A program made the translations under genes and the position numbers. From contig CM075348.1 in NCBI GenBank assembly GCA_037693485.1, positions 123,143,609-123,207,608 of the forward strand: a DNA stretch of 64,000 nucleotides. Reading direction: 5' to 3'. The notes under the pieces are model-generated. The model was not told the origin of the DNA. It ran no database searches and was given only the letters and a program-made list of their open reading frames with translations. This DNA comes from Kitagawia praeruptora (taxonomy: Eukaryota > Streptophyta > Magnoliopsida > Apiales > Apiaceae). Position 1 is the first letter of the stretch. Each line of letters begins with the position of its first letter. This document shows, in pieces, positions 22,954-33,986 of this stretch.

Positions 22954-25089
22954 CTAGAGCCAATCCCCCATGTATCTAATACCCATGGAACTAGTATGAC
23001 CATCATGCTTCTGCTGCGACAAAGCCTTGGTCAGTGGGTCCGCAACATTATCATTAGTATGCACTTTACATATATGTATATCTCCTCTCTCGTTTATCTC
23101 TCGAAGAAGATGATATCTTCTAAGTATATGCTTTGCCTTGGAATGGGACCTTGGTTCCTTAGCCTGCGCAATGGCTCCATTGTTATCGCAATACAGATCA
23201 ACTGGATCTGCGATCGACGGAACCACACCAAGTCCGGTAATAAATTTCCGAATCCAAACAGCCTCTTTGGCTGCTTCACTGGCGGCAATATACTCAGCTT
23301 CCATTGTAGAATCAGCTACTGTCTCTTGCTTCGAACTTTTCCAGCTTACAGCACCTCCATTTAGACAAAACACGAATCCAGATTGGGACACAGAATCGTC
23401 CCTATTTGTCTGGAAACTAGCATCAGTGTAACCTTTTACGACCAGCTTCTCATCTCCTCCGTATATCAAGAACGAATCTTTAGTCCGTTTAAGGTACTTA
23501 AGAATATTCTTGACAACTGTCCAGTGACCCTCACCTGGATTAGACTGGTACCTGCTCGTCATGCTTAAAGCATACGAGACATCGGGACGAGTACATATCA
23601 TTGCATACATTATAGAACCAATCGCCGAAGCATATGGTACTTTACTCATACGGTCCTTATCATCTGATGATTTAGGACAGTTTTCCTTTGAGATCACTAT
23701 CCCATGAGACACCGGGACAAAGCCCCTTTTTGCCTCTTGCATTCCAAAACGATGCAATACTTTGTCAATGTATGTACTCTGACTTAGGCCGATTAATCTT
23801 TTAGATCTATCTCTATAGATCCTGATCCCTAAGATATAGGTAGCATCGCCTAAGTCTTTCATCGAGAAACTTTTTCCCAACCAAGTCTTCACAGCCTGTA
23901 GAGAAGGAATGTCATTCCCTATTAGTAATATGTCATCCACATATAATACTAGGAATGCCATATGGCTCCCACTAACCTTCTTGTAAACACACGGCTCATC
24001 CTCATTTTGTTTGAAGCCAAACTCTTTGACTGTTTCATCAAAACGGATGTTCCACCTCCTTGAGGCCTGCTTCAATCCATAAATTGATCGTAATAACTTA
24101 CAAACCATTCTAGCAAACTTTGGATCGACAAAACCCTCAGGTTGTGTCATGTACACATCCTCTTCTAAGCTTCCATTTAAGAAAGCAGTCTTGACATCCA
24201 TTTGCCAGATTTCATAGTCATAATAAGCCGCTATCGCAAGCAAAATCCTGATGGACTTGACCATAGCTACCGGTGAGAAAGTTTCATCATAGTCTATACC
24301 ATGAATTTGCTTGAAACCTTTCGCCACCAGTCTTGCTTTGTAGGTCTGTAAATTTCCATCCATGTCAGTTTTCTTCTTGAAAACCCACTTGCACTCTATG
24401 GGTTTAACCCCATCAGGTGGTGCAACCAAAGTCCATACTTTGTTTTCATACATGGAATCCATCTCAGATTTCATGGCTTCCAGCCATCTCTCAGAATCTG
24501 GACTATTCATAGCATCCTTGTAGGTGAGAGGCTCATCATTATCTACAAGCATCACATCGCCATCTTGAGTCAGGAGAAATCCATAATATCTCTCTGGCTC
24601 ATGGCGAATCCTACTTGATCTACGAACAACCTGTGTTTCTTGAGCATTATTAATATCCTGCTCTTGTTCCATTTCAGGTTCAATGCTATTTTGTGGTTCT
24701 CGATCTTCATCGAGATCAATAGTTCTCCCACTGTTTCTTTTGGAAACAAAATCTCTTTCCATGAAGACAGCATCACGAGCAATAAACACTTTCTGCTCGG
24801 AAGGACTATAAAAATAATACGCCTTTGTTTCTTTAGGGTATCCCACAAAATTGCACTCTTCGGATTTAGGTCCAAGCTTGTCAGATACTTGACGTTTTAC
24901 AAACGCCTTGCATCCCCAAACTTTCATAAAGTTCATGCTTGACCGTTTCTCCTCCCATATCTCATATGGAGTCTTTTGAACCTTCTTGGTTGGAACACGG
25001 TTAAGTGTGAAAGCTGCTGTTTCTAGAGCGTAACCCCAGAAACTCATTGGAAGATCTGCATGACTCATCATCGATCGTACCATGTCCAA
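22954..25089 (-). CDS. Copia integrase end, reverse transcriptase and RNase H (element C)
   Basis: The open frame runs 711 codons from a Met in the integrase C-terminal part (MDMVRSMMSHADLPMSFWGYA) to the pol stop. It actually continues upstream in frame to the frameshift near 25290. RT shows MDVKTAFLNGSLEEDVYMTQP and the catalytic VLYVDDILLIGND. RNase H shows STMEAEYIAASEAAKEAVW, YCDNNGAIAQ and SKAKHILRRYHLLREI. The tail NVADPLTKALSQQKH is typical of copia. All catalytic Asp residues that I can place are present. It is a polyprotein segment, so the Met is not a real start. Confidence 0.9.
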   Translation of the reverse strand: MDMVRSMMSHADLPMSFWGYALETAAFTLNRVPTKKVQKTPYEIWEEKRSSMNFMKVWGCKAFVKRQVSDKLGPKSEECNFVGYPKETKAYYFYSPSEQKVFIARDAVFMERDFVSKRNSGRTIDLDEDREPQNSIEPEMEQEQDINNAQETQVVRRSSRIRHEPERYYGFLLTQDGDVMLVDNDEPLTYKDAMNSPDSERWLEAMKSEMDSMYENKVWTLVAPPDGVKPIECKWVFKKKTDMDGNLQTYKARLVAKGFKQIHGIDYDETFSPVAMVKSIRILLAIAAYYDYEIWQMDVKTAFLNGSLEEDVYMTQPEGFVDPKFARMVCKLLRSIYGLKQASRRWNIRFDETVKEFGFKQNEDEPCVYKKVSGSHMAFLVLYVDDILLIGNDIPSLQAVKTWLGKSFSMKDLGDATYILGIRIYRDRSKRLIGLSQSTYIDKVLHRFGMQEAKRGFVPVSHGIVISKENCPKSSDDKDRMSKVPYASAIGSIMYAMICTRPDVSYALSMTSRYQSNPGEGHWTVVKNILKYLKRTKDSFLIYGGDEKLVVKGYTDASFQTNRDDSVSQSGFVFCLNGGAVSWKSSKQETVADSTMEAEYIAASEAAKEAVWIRKFITGLGVVPSIADPVDLYCDNNGAIAQAKEPRSHSKAKHILRRYHLLREINERGDIHICKVHTNDNVADPLTKALSQQKHDGHTSSMGIRYMGDWL

Positions 25090-25631
25090 CAGGGTACGAT
25101 TTCTCCTCTCTGAAACTCCATTCCATTGAGGTGTTCCTGGCGGAGTGAGTTGTGATACAATACCACACTTCTTTAAAAACTCTTTAAATTCGGTGCTTAA
25201 GTATTCACCCCCACGATCGGATCGTAAGATCTTAATACTTGCACCTCCGCCTATCTGCTTCTCTACTTCAGCCTTGTATTCTTTGAATTTTCAAAAGAAT
25301 CGGATTTGTTCTTCATAAGATATACATATCCATATCTACTGAAGTCATCAGTAAATGTTATGAAGTAGTAGTAGCCTCCTCTAGCCATCACACGCATTGG
25401 GCCACATACATCACTATGTATTAGCTCCAAACGTTCAGTGGCCCTTTGACCCTTACCAGTAAAAGGGGCTTTAGTCATCTTACCAAGCAAACAAGATTCG
25501 CATTCATCGTATGATTCAAAATCAAACTTATCCAAATATCCATCCTTATGTAATTTGGATATGCGTTTCTCATTTATATGGCCTAAACGACAATGCCAGA
25601 GGTATGTTTGATTTGAGTCATTTACTTTAAG
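25090..25631 (-). pseudogene. Copia GAG-pre-integrase and integrase N-terminal part (element C), frameshifted
   Basis: After the TGA at about 25630 the frame continues with the zinc-binding pre-integrase domain (WHCRLGHINEKRI; CESCLLGKMTK) and the first integrase Asp (HSDVCGPMRVM; FITFTDDFSRYGYVY). Near 25290 one base is missing in an A-run and the frame stops shortly after (a TAG just before 25262). The rest of the integrase (ILRSDRGGEY; TPPGTPQWNGVSERRNRTL) reads on in the next frame into the RT segment. So there are two lesions, one nonsense (explained by CGA to TGA) and one deletion. Confidence 0.8.
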
Positions 25632-26921
25632 TCATTTGTTTTCTATGTTACAGATAGGATTATCCAAATCAAGAACATATAAACCATTAAATAAACGCGC
25701 AACACCATAGGTTAAATCATTCAAAGTAAAAGAGCAACTGTTGTTCTTTATTGTAAACGAAAAACCTTTCTTGTCCAAACAAGAAACAGAAATAATGTTT
25801 CTTCGAATCGCAGGCACGTAATAACAGTCATTTAGTTCTAGAACAAGCCCAGAGGGCAAAGATAAATAATAAGTTCCTACGGCTAAAGCAGCAACTCTTG
25901 CTCCATTGCCTACTCGTAGGTCCACTTCTCCCTTAGCCAAAGTCCTACTTCTCTGCAGTTCCTGCACATTTATACAAATGTGAGAAGCACATCCAGTATC
26001 CAATACCCAAGATGTAGAAATAGACAAATTGACTTCTATAACATAAATACCTGATCCAGAAATCTGAACACCCTTCAATTTCTTCAGATCCTCCAAGTAA
26101 GCATGACAGTTTCTCTTCCAGTGACCAGGCTTGTGACAATAGTGACAATCACCTTTGTCAGCCTTTGCGACATCTCCCTTCGGCTTTTTAGCCTTTTTTA
26201 AAGAGGGCTTAGAAGGACCAAGATCTTTCGGTGTAACCTTTTTCTTGCCCTTCCATTTCCCTTTTCCCTTAGCACCTTTCTTGCCCACCATCATTATGGG
26301 AGCCTTCTCAGGTGCCTTGACCATATTTGCTTCAGTGGTCCTCAGCATGGCCAACAATTCCATAGGAGTCTTATCTTGCTCAGTCATGTTAAAAGTCATA
26401 ATGAACTGAGTATAGTCGCTGTTCAAAGATTGCAAGATTATATCGACTTGAGCCTCTCGCTGAAGCGGGAAACCCAAACGAGCAAGGTAATCACAATACC
26501 CAATCATCTTTAGAACATGTGGTCCAACTGGTCCGTTGCCCTGCTTGCACGAGAAGAGTGCTTTGCTTGTGTTGAACTTTTCCACACGAGCCTGTGACTG
26601 AAACATCGTCGAAAGATGTTCAAACATAGTATAAGCATTCATATCAAAATGCTGCTTCTGAAGCTCAGCATCCATAGTGGCAAGCATAAGACAAGCCACA
26701 TCAGTCGCATCATCAATATGCTTCTGATAAGCATTTTGTTGAGCTTGAGTGGCATTGTTAGCAGGGGCTGCAGGTGGAGGAATATCAACCACATAAGATT
26801 TCTTTTCCTGCATGAGAACAATTCTCAAATTCCTAGACCAGTCAAGGAAGTTCGATCCTGTCAGCTTGTCCTTCTCAAGGACTGATCGCACAGAGAAAGT
26901 GTTGTTTGTATTTTGTGCCAT
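25632..26921 (-). CDS. Copia Gag-protease (element C)
   Basis: I choose the Met at 26921 (MAQNTNNTFSVRSVLEKDKL), not the in-frame Met at 26948, because gag proteins of this type begin just before the LTGSNFLDWSRNLRIVL segment. Then come the capsid-like domain, a Lys-rich stretch (KGKGKWKGKKK), a CCHC knuckle (CHYCHKPGHWKRNC), the protease core WVLDTGCASHIC and a Gly/Val-rich flap region. It ends at a premature TGA before the integrase domain. It builds the particle and cleaves the polyprotein. Confidence 0.85.
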   Translation of the reverse strand: MAQNTNNTFSVRSVLEKDKLTGSNFLDWSRNLRIVLMQEKKSYVVDIPPPAAPANNATQAQQNAYQKHIDDATDVACLMLATMDAELQKQHFDMNAYTMFEHLSTMFQSQARVEKFNTSKALFSCKQGNGPVGPHVLKMIGYCDYLARLGFPLQREAQVDIILQSLNSDYTQFIMTFNMTEQDKTPMELLAMLRTTEANMVKAPEKAPIMMVGKKGAKGKGKWKGKKKVTPKDLGPSKPSLKKAKKPKGDVAKADKGDCHYCHKPGHWKRNCHAYLEDLKKLKGVQISGSGIYVIEVNLSISTSWVLDTGCASHICINVQELQRSRTLAKGEVDLRVGNGARVAALAVGTYYLSLPSGLVLELNDCYYVPAIRRNIISVSCLDKKGFSFTIKNNSCSFTLNDLTYGVARLFNGLYVLDLDNPICNIENK

Positions 26922-29005
26922 TTGTTTTCTACAATGATAAAAATGCATAAGATAAGTTAGATTGTTATATTAATTATGTTCAAGTGATTATGACATATTC
27001 ATAATATATCTCCCACTATTTTTATCAAATTAATAGCCCTTACTATTAAATCGGAAAGAATATCTCATAAGTCTTTCTAGTGAGCCAAGATCCATATTTC
27101 GTCATATCCTAAGTCAACCACTGGTAGTCCTTAAAACATGATTATTTAGGTAGACAACAGTTGTCAATTATATCATATATAATTCTTGGATAGTTTGGTA
27201 AACAACAATTGTTCTTGTCTATCTAATAGATTTTGAACCAAACTCTATGCTTCTAAGTTCATAATAATTGAATATAACCGTTTATTTTTCACCTTATTAT
27301 GACGACTTAGTTAAGTTAAACCCAATGATTCAACAGTCGAATATAACCGCTTATATTCGTCACATCTCACCACGATAGACAGGAGTCCCCTGCCACTGGC
27401 AGTCATTCCCCTTATCGATCTAGGATTCAATGAGTGTTCATTCATTGGAAAGCATCCGATTAAAACTTAATATTTTGTTAAGGGGTTTCATAATTAAAAC
27501 GATCATGATCCCATCATAAAGAGATTCCCAATTTTTCCTTGAATTAAATATTTCAAATCAATATTTATCAATAGTTTGATTTCCAGGTTGTTGGAGGAGT
27601 CACAAGTGGCCTCACTTAATACCCAACTTCCTTACAGGTAAAACCTGTTTTTGACAAAATCTCCCCATATCTTAAATAATTGAAAATTCGTATTTAATTC
27701 CGTGTTTCATAATCACAGAAATCTCATGATCGTTTGTTCATTTTAAAATCTCGAATCGTTACAGATTTTATCTTGTTTAGCATGGCAAGCATGGCATGGG
27801 TGACGTATCTAATACATGCATACATAATTAATCTAATTAAAACATGCATACATTTGCTACTCTACACATGCATCATATGTAAAGTGCATCACATAAAATA
27901 ATATGCTATGATTATGGCCCAATCCTATATGATTTTTCCAAGCTAATGGAAAAATCAAGGTCAATCTATGGTGGTAATAACTAATTATTACAAAATCTCT
28001 TGCTTCACTTCCAAAGCTGCCTTGATTGCCTCCAAGCTCCTCTTGAAACATTTTACAAAAGAACTCGAGTTGCATTCGAGATAAAATAATTACAAAAGGA
28101 AAAACGACGTGCAAGTCGTATTTAATTATTACAAACCATAAATTAAAATTAATAAAATAAATTGAAAACTAGGTCTTGGGGCCATAACCATGCATCATGC
28201 TCACATAGCAATTAAAAGCATCACATATTGTATAAACACATTTTTATACAACATAAATTAAATATGATCAAATCATAAATAATAAAATTAACGCACTTTA
28301 ATTAAAAATTAATCTAGTAATCAAAATTACTAATTAATAAAATTTTGCATACTCCAATTTAAACATTAACAATTATAATTTAATCTAGCATGCAAAACCT
28401 AGCTGAAAAAAAAAAATTTTTTTATTAAAACAGCTGTTGCGCATCTACAGTACGCGCAACAGATCTAAACTGTTAATTCTTTCAGTAACGCATTCTACGT
28501 ATGCGTTAATAGTCGAAACCCTAGCAGATGCGCATACTCAGTATGCGCATCACCTGTACATGCGATTTTCTGCAGATTTCTGAAAACCAGAACGATCGTG
28601 TTCATCTTTTTTTACACTCGATTTTGATTCCAGACGTAGTATACAGACCCATGAATACACAGCAGTAACATCACAAACATATATCAAAGATTCTTGAGTG
28701 ATTAAAAATCAAAACCTTATAGATATATATGTTTATAAACACGTAAGTATATATATATTCACGCATGAACTAAACTACTGAATAACGACTGATTTCTCAG
28801 ATGGTTTGATCACGTGTTAATCTTATCAAAACATGGCAGGTAACAGCAGATCATAGAAGCCATCAAAACGAAAAAAAACAGTAGCAGCAGATCGTTGTTT
28901 CATGCAATACGTAGGGTTTTCGGAAAGAAAAAAAATTCAGAACTGGTTATCAAATAAACAGATCGTGTGCATCAATATTAACCAGATTATCATATTATAC
29001 AAGTA
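26922..29005 (-). other. Long untranslated leader of element C
   Basis: About 2.1 kb between primer site and gag start with no supported coding; AT-rich, with an A/T homopolymer palindrome near 28405-28425. It contains three consecutive hairpins (28434-28551), described separately. The length is large for a copia leader. Part of it could be an acquired non-coding segment. Confidence 0.6.
28434..28551 (-). promoter_or_regulatory. Three consecutive perfect hairpins in the leader of element C
   Basis: Hairpin 1: arms CTGTTGCGC (28434-28442) and its complement (28454-28462), 11-nt loop. Hairpin 2: arms TAACGCAT (28486-28493) and complement (28501-28508), 7-nt loop. Hairpin 3: arms GATGCGCATACT (28527-28538) and complement (28540-28551), 1-nt spacer. 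All share a (T)GCGCAT-like arm and a TAC/GTA core and are spaced about 45-50 bp apart. A packaging, dimerisation or translation signal is possible but inferred. Confidence 0.6.
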
Positions 29006-29017
29006 GCTCTGATACCA
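29006..29017 (-). other. Primer-binding site of element C (initiator tRNA-Met)
   Basis: TGGTATCAGAGC on the minus strand, one base from the 5' LTR edge. Confidence 0.9.
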
Positions 29018-29018
29018 T

Positions 29019-30522
29019 TGATGGTTTCGATCATCAATACGCAGCGAAAAACAGTAAATAAAATCGAAACCAAGCCAAGGATCCATGTATAATATATTGA
29101 TAATATGGTAGATAGAAACGATTACCTTATCAAAGCTTTAATATTAAAACGAAGGAGATGCAATCACAGAGCTTCCTCTTCGAAAACTCCTCTACGGTAT
29201 CCACACGAACACCTTCAAGAACGGCTCACGATCTTGTCCGGAAGAGAGGTACTAGCCTCTAATGAAAATAGGTTTAGGATTAGGGTTTTGTGCGGCTTAA
29301 CTGATTTTTCACGTACGTAATCCTTTACCCCATATCTTTATATATAGGATAGTATAAAGCCAAAATCCCTTATCAAAAACCTATTCCAAATATGATTTAT
29401 TTAAATAATAAAATCTAATTCTATTATTCAAATAAATAATAATTAAGTCAAACTTAATTATTAAAATCATATCTCATATCTCTTTGTATTTTATTATAGT
29501 TTAATTAAGTCCCACTTAATTAATATAATAAAATCCAACTTATCATTAATTAATTTAAATTCATAATTTAAATTAATTCTTCCTTTAAAATGTTCTATGT
29601 GTGTGACCCTGTAGGTTATTATTTATTTTGGCAATAATTTTATTCTCCAATAAAATTATAAACAATGAGCGGTATCTAGTAATACATCATTGCTACCCAA
29701 TTAAATAATAATTAAATCGTGATTCGATAAACCTTTTGTGATTAATGTTCCCGTGTAATATAATCCCTTTAACCAAATATTATAGATTAAACTCGAGGCA
29801 TGTTTATCGTCATCCTCTTCATAATTTAATCCGGGTTTACTTGATCCATGAGCAGACTATTAATAACAAATCATTATTTGAGCACGGCCATGCATTTTAT
29901 AGTCTCACTCAATCAAGAGGCCAATAATATCTCTCCTAATTATAGGAGGGTTAAATCCTTTATCTATCATTCATATTTCTCATACGATTCACAATATACC
30001 CGATGTCCACTTTTATCATCACCCGGTCAAAGGTAACTTTTAATGTAGTCAAAGTATATTATCCTCGTATAGAAATATAATGATCTCAAGTCAAAGGATC
30101 ATTACACCATTATCACTGTGAGTCTTTCTTATGACTTAATTTAACATGAAGAATCTCACGACGGGTCTGTCCAGTACCATGTACCCTACATGTACCTATG
30201 TATTGACTTTAGTATCTCCATACTTATAACCAATGAGATGTGGTTATCAGTCAAAAACATACCAGTCTATTTATGTATTATTATTGTCCTGTATAATAAT
30301 ACTCGACTAGGGACCTTTAAGAATATGATATATTATATAATCTCAAGTTCAAGTCATGTACTTAAACTATACAATATGTATCATGATTCTAAGGACATTT
30401 ATTATGCTAACAAATATATCACAGTAATTAAAGTCATAATAAATACGTTTATTGAATAATCAAATGACATAAAGGTTTATTAAAATAACCAATGTATTGC
30501 CTCTAGGGCACCTACACTAACA
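29019..30522 (-). repeat. 5' LTR of element C
   Basis: 1504 bp, colinear with 21436-22939 with no indel and five mismatches seen. TATA box complement at 29337-29346. Followed by the target copy CTATT at 30523-30527. Confidence 0.95.
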
Positions 30523-30980
30523 CTATTTTGGCTCATTCTTGCTACTTATCTATAAACAGCTAGGAATGCCAATACTTCGCAGAACGCCCCGCAAGAGGGT
30601 AGGGGAAAGGCGACCTTCTGAGAGCACGCTAAAATCGATTCCTTAGGTAGCGTAGAGCCAGACGGGTTCTGAGAGCTTATGTATAATTAAGGGTGTAAGA
30701 ATGTAATAAGCTTTTGATTGTTGGAACGCTTCTTGTCGAAGTGTTATTCAACAATGTACTTAAGTGTGATCCTGGTTTGTAATAACTGTTCAACTCTTAA
30801 CTTTATTATGGTGAATGTTGTTCTCTGAGCATATGACTGGTGTGTGTGTGTGTTTATTATTGCGGGGTCAACTGCATAAGTATTAATTGTTATAAAAAAA
30901 AGACCTAAGAGATATTGATTTTGAATGGAAGTTGGTCCGTGACGGCCCGGATTCATGACCCCGGATTTGGGGCTGTCACA
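30523..30980 (+). repeat. Solo LTR B, right part
   Basis: Continues LTR B after element C (CTATT counted once) and ends GGGGCTGTCACA. The (GT)n and GCGGGGTCAACTGC blocks near 30840-30870 match the corresponding end of LTR A (17488-17525). Followed by target copy ATGAC at 30981-30985. Confidence 0.8.
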
Positions 30981-32693
30981 ATGACAGCATAGCCTTTTCT
31001 CTGTTTAGGAGTGTCATAATCAAGTCCAATAGCAGCCTTGGGTTTTGCTTGAATTTTCTCACAATAGGATTGCACTAGACCAGATGATTTCTTAAATGTT
31101 TTCAGTTTGAATTCATTTTCAGCTAATTCATCCCTAAGAGCCTTTTCCACTTGACTAGCACATAGAACCTTATTCTGCAGGTATTCAACTTCTTTCTTAA
31201 GGTTTTCTACTTGCATAGCAGTTAGCTCAAGTTCCTCATTCTTTTTGGTTAACATTTCATTTCTAGTAGACAGTTTAGCAATTTCTTCATTAGCAGCAGT
31301 CATACTAGTATGAATATTAAACATCTCAACAGATAGTTGTTCAATCATGTATTTATACTCTGAAACAGACATATCTATAGTAGTGAGATATGGTACCTGA
31401 GAGCTTGATGGAGATGTGTCATCCTTGAAGTTGGCCATCAAGGCATAGTTGCAAAATTCTTGTTCCTCTCCATCACTATCAGAATCATCCCAACACTTCC
31501 CTTCAGCAATGTAGGCCTTACCTTGTGTCTGCTTTTTCAGAAGGGCCTCATACTTAGCTTCGAGCTCAAGAAACTCTCTATCCTTCTTTTTAGGCTTTCT
31601 GCATTCACTGGCAAAATGCTTTAGGTCACTGCATCTATAACACCTTACAGATGACCTATCCACATGGCTGGTTTTGAACTTATTCTTGTTTGGTTTCACA
31701 GGTGCCTTGCTCTTGTTGAATGAATGGTTTTGGGTTTTAGGTTTGAAGGGTTGGTTCCTCTTGACTCTGATGTTTGGGAATTTTCTGGCCATAAAAGCAT
31801 ATGAAGTGTTTTCCATCCCATCTAGTTCTTCAAGAGTATAGAACTCATCTTCCTCCTTCTCCTCAACAGGTTCACTTACCTCAGCTTCAGTTTCTTCATC
31901 ATCTACTATCTCCTCTATCCTTAGCTGGCTTGTAGATGCTTCTAGGTCTTGAATAGATTTGTTGACAATCAAGGCACATGATGTGTTTATCATTCTGCCT
32001 TGGTTCGCTTGGATAGCCCTTTTCTGAAGCAACTCAAGCTCATGAGTCTTTAAAACCCCATAGAGCACATCATAAGTGATTTTGTTCAAATCTCTTTCCC
32101 TTAGAGAGATGACCCTTTGCTCTAGATGGTTTGGTGAAGATAGCAGAAACTTCATGTTTAACTCCTTGGTGCTGTAAACCTTGCCATTCATCTGTAACTC
32201 AGTAACTAGCTTGTGAAATCTCTCAAACATCTCAGTAATGCTTTCCTTGGGCTGTGCCATGAAAGCCTCATACTGTGACCAGTATCTGTTTCTTGTTTTC
32301 CCTGACCTCATCAGTTCCTTCACATAACACCTCAATGTGATCCCACATTTCTTTGGCAGATGTGCATGATGCAATGTTTGCAAACATTGACATGTCCATG
32401 GAATCAATAATTAGCAACATGAGGTGACTATCAAGAGCAACCTTCTCCTTTTCTGATTCTGTCCATTTGGATGGTTCCTTGGCCTCATAAGATCTTGGAA
32501 TAGTTGTGGTTCCAACAGTCTTTTCAGGTATTTCTTGTTGTGGGACAAAGGGACCATTCTTGAGAATCTCAGGATACAAAGGATGAGAGGCTTTGATGAA
32601 CAACATCATCTTTATCTTCCAGAGGTTGTAATTTTCCTTGTCAAACTTAGGGACTTTCACCGTTCCTGTAGTCTTTGGTGTATTTGAACTCAT
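30981..32693 (-). pseudogene. Copia Gag (element E), interrupted and frameshifted
   Basis: Start Met at 32693 (MSSNTPKTTGTVKVPKFDKEN). A UBN2-type gag domain follows (NYNLWKIKMMLFI; SAKEMWDHIEVLCEG), interrupted by a one-base loss near 32280 after NKKQILV; the frame then continues with QYEAFMAQPKESITEMFERF. A CCHC knuckle (CYRCSDLKHFASEC) lies near 31620-31660, then a coiled-coil-like segment (near 31100-31370). At 30985 the frame is cut by solo LTR B and continues at 17949. It is clearly homologous to the gags of D and F. Confidence 0.85.
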
Positions 32694-32724
32694 GATCGTT
32701 TTTCTGTTTTTGAATAAACAGCCT

Positions 32725-32736
32725 GCTCTGTTACCA
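32725..32736 (-). other. Primer-binding site of element E
   Basis: The minus strand reads TGGTAACAGAGC, one base from the usual TGGTATCAGAGC, two bases inside the LTR edge. Confidence 0.75.
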
Positions 32737-32738
32737 CT

Positions 32739-33986
32739 TGTTGAGTATTGAATACAGTAAAAGAATACAGAGGGGGGGTGAATGGATTCTTGAACTTTTC
32801 TTTGGCTCGAGTCTATGTAGCAGATAAGTGTTTGTGTGTGCAAAGGTGTAGGTGCGGATAAAGAACAACACAAGACACAATATCACTTTAATCTAATGTA
32901 TTACTAGATAAAGGTTGCTACAATCTGTGAATACAAATGATAGTATTCTCAGCTTCATTTTTCTCAGAGGGATATAGCTTACAGTGTCTGAAAAACTTGA
33001 CTCACAAAGTTGTTCGTGTGTATTTTTCTAAGGAAGTGAGGCTGTATCCTTATAGAACATGGATACAACCTACTTACTACAAATAAGGTAGCTAAACAAA
33101 TTACTTTCTATTCTGTCTATCCTTTTTTAGTAAGTGTCCAAATGGTTACAGATTTGACTTTGCAAAGCCTGTTCATATCCACTTCTTTAGCCCTTTGTCT
33201 CTTCTATATCTCTCCAAGCTTCCTTGTTGCAGGTTTCAGACTTGTACAATTTCTTCAGTATTTTGTCTCCAAGAATGTATTCGAGAAGTGACTAAGTAAG
33301 TGATTTGAGAACTAGAATTGACTTGATCGATAACTCTGAGTTCTCGAATACTGTTATATTGACATATCGAACCACTTCTCGAATAGCTCTTTTCTCTGGG
33401 AATCCTTGAGTTCTCGAATAGAGCATTGTGACTTGTCGAATCCCTGAGATCTCGAATAGCTTTCTGAGTCCTTGAGATATCGAATGGAACTTTGACTTGT
33501 TGACTCTTTGAGAACTCGAATACCACTTTGACTTGTTGACTTCTTGAGTTCTCGAATAGAGTAGTAGACATATCGAATCTCTGAGATATCGAATGAGATA
33601 TTGAACAGTGTATTCAGAGATATCGAATAGTGTCTTGAGATATCGAATCCCTGACTTCTCGAATGCTGGACTTCTCGAATAGACAAATATACTTCTCGAA
33701 TTGGTACTTAGGCAAATTCTTCATTTCTTCAAATCCCAACTGTGATTATTTGACAGTCTTTATCTTCTTGCTCGAGGCATGAACCTTGGAACTTCTTTCA
33801 AGCATTATTCTTGACTAGATAAGTACAGTCACACAACTAGGATTTGGTGCCTATAACAAGTACAGAACAAATAGAAACTCTACAACTAGAGGTTCCCTCA
33901 GTTAAAAGGTCATGTAGGTAATGCAGAGCATTACAAACAATTAGGCTTGTTATTAGATGTATACAGGCATGCCTCTGTGACTAACA
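32739..33986 (-). repeat. 5' LTR of element E (about 1.25 kb)
   Basis: Plus-strand start TGTTGAGTATTG next to the primer site. I place the right edge at ...ACTAACA (33986) because this gives TGTT...AACA ends as in D and F, and because a second copy of exactly this terminus (35255-35410) begins at the same base. A TATA box on the minus strand (CTATAAGG near 33048-33055) follows a dense TCGAAT motif cluster. A seven-G run (32772-32778) sits near the U5 end as in D and F. An alternative right edge at 33833 cannot be excluded. Confidence 0.65.
33270..33690 (-). promoter_or_regulatory. Dense TTCTCGAATA / GATATCGAAT motif cluster in the LTR of element E
   Basis: Roughly twenty copies of TTCTCGAATA, GAGATATCGAAT or close variants occur in about 420 bp, mostly one orientation, with an inverted copy near 33277. 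The spacing is irregular (about 15-40 bp), so it is not a simple tandem repeat. The cluster keeps open frames in two phases by chance; those are not genes. Confidence 0.65.

Larger units (their letters stand above)
21436..30522 (-). mobile_element. Element C: complete Ty1/copia retrotransposon, 9.1 kb
   Basis: Two LTRs of equal length (1504 bp, 21436-22939 and 29019-30522), a primer site at 29006-29017, a polypurine tract at the other edge and a perfect 5-bp target duplication CTATT (21431-21435 and 30523-30527). By eye the LTRs differ at five positions (21570/29153, 22553/30136, 22555/30138, 22578/30161, 22579/30162), about 0.3 percent, so insertion was recent. Gag-pol is broken by one stop and one frameshift. 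Confidence 0.95.

Noticed and set aside
29105..30459. Small open frames that occur identically at 21522-22876
   Set aside because: Identical only because they lie in the two LTRs of element C; no domain and they overlap promoter and leader sequence.
33236..33686. Two overlapping open frames of about 110 codons on the minus strand
   Set aside because: They run through the repeated TCGAAT motif in the LTR of E; the peptide is only the translated repeat.
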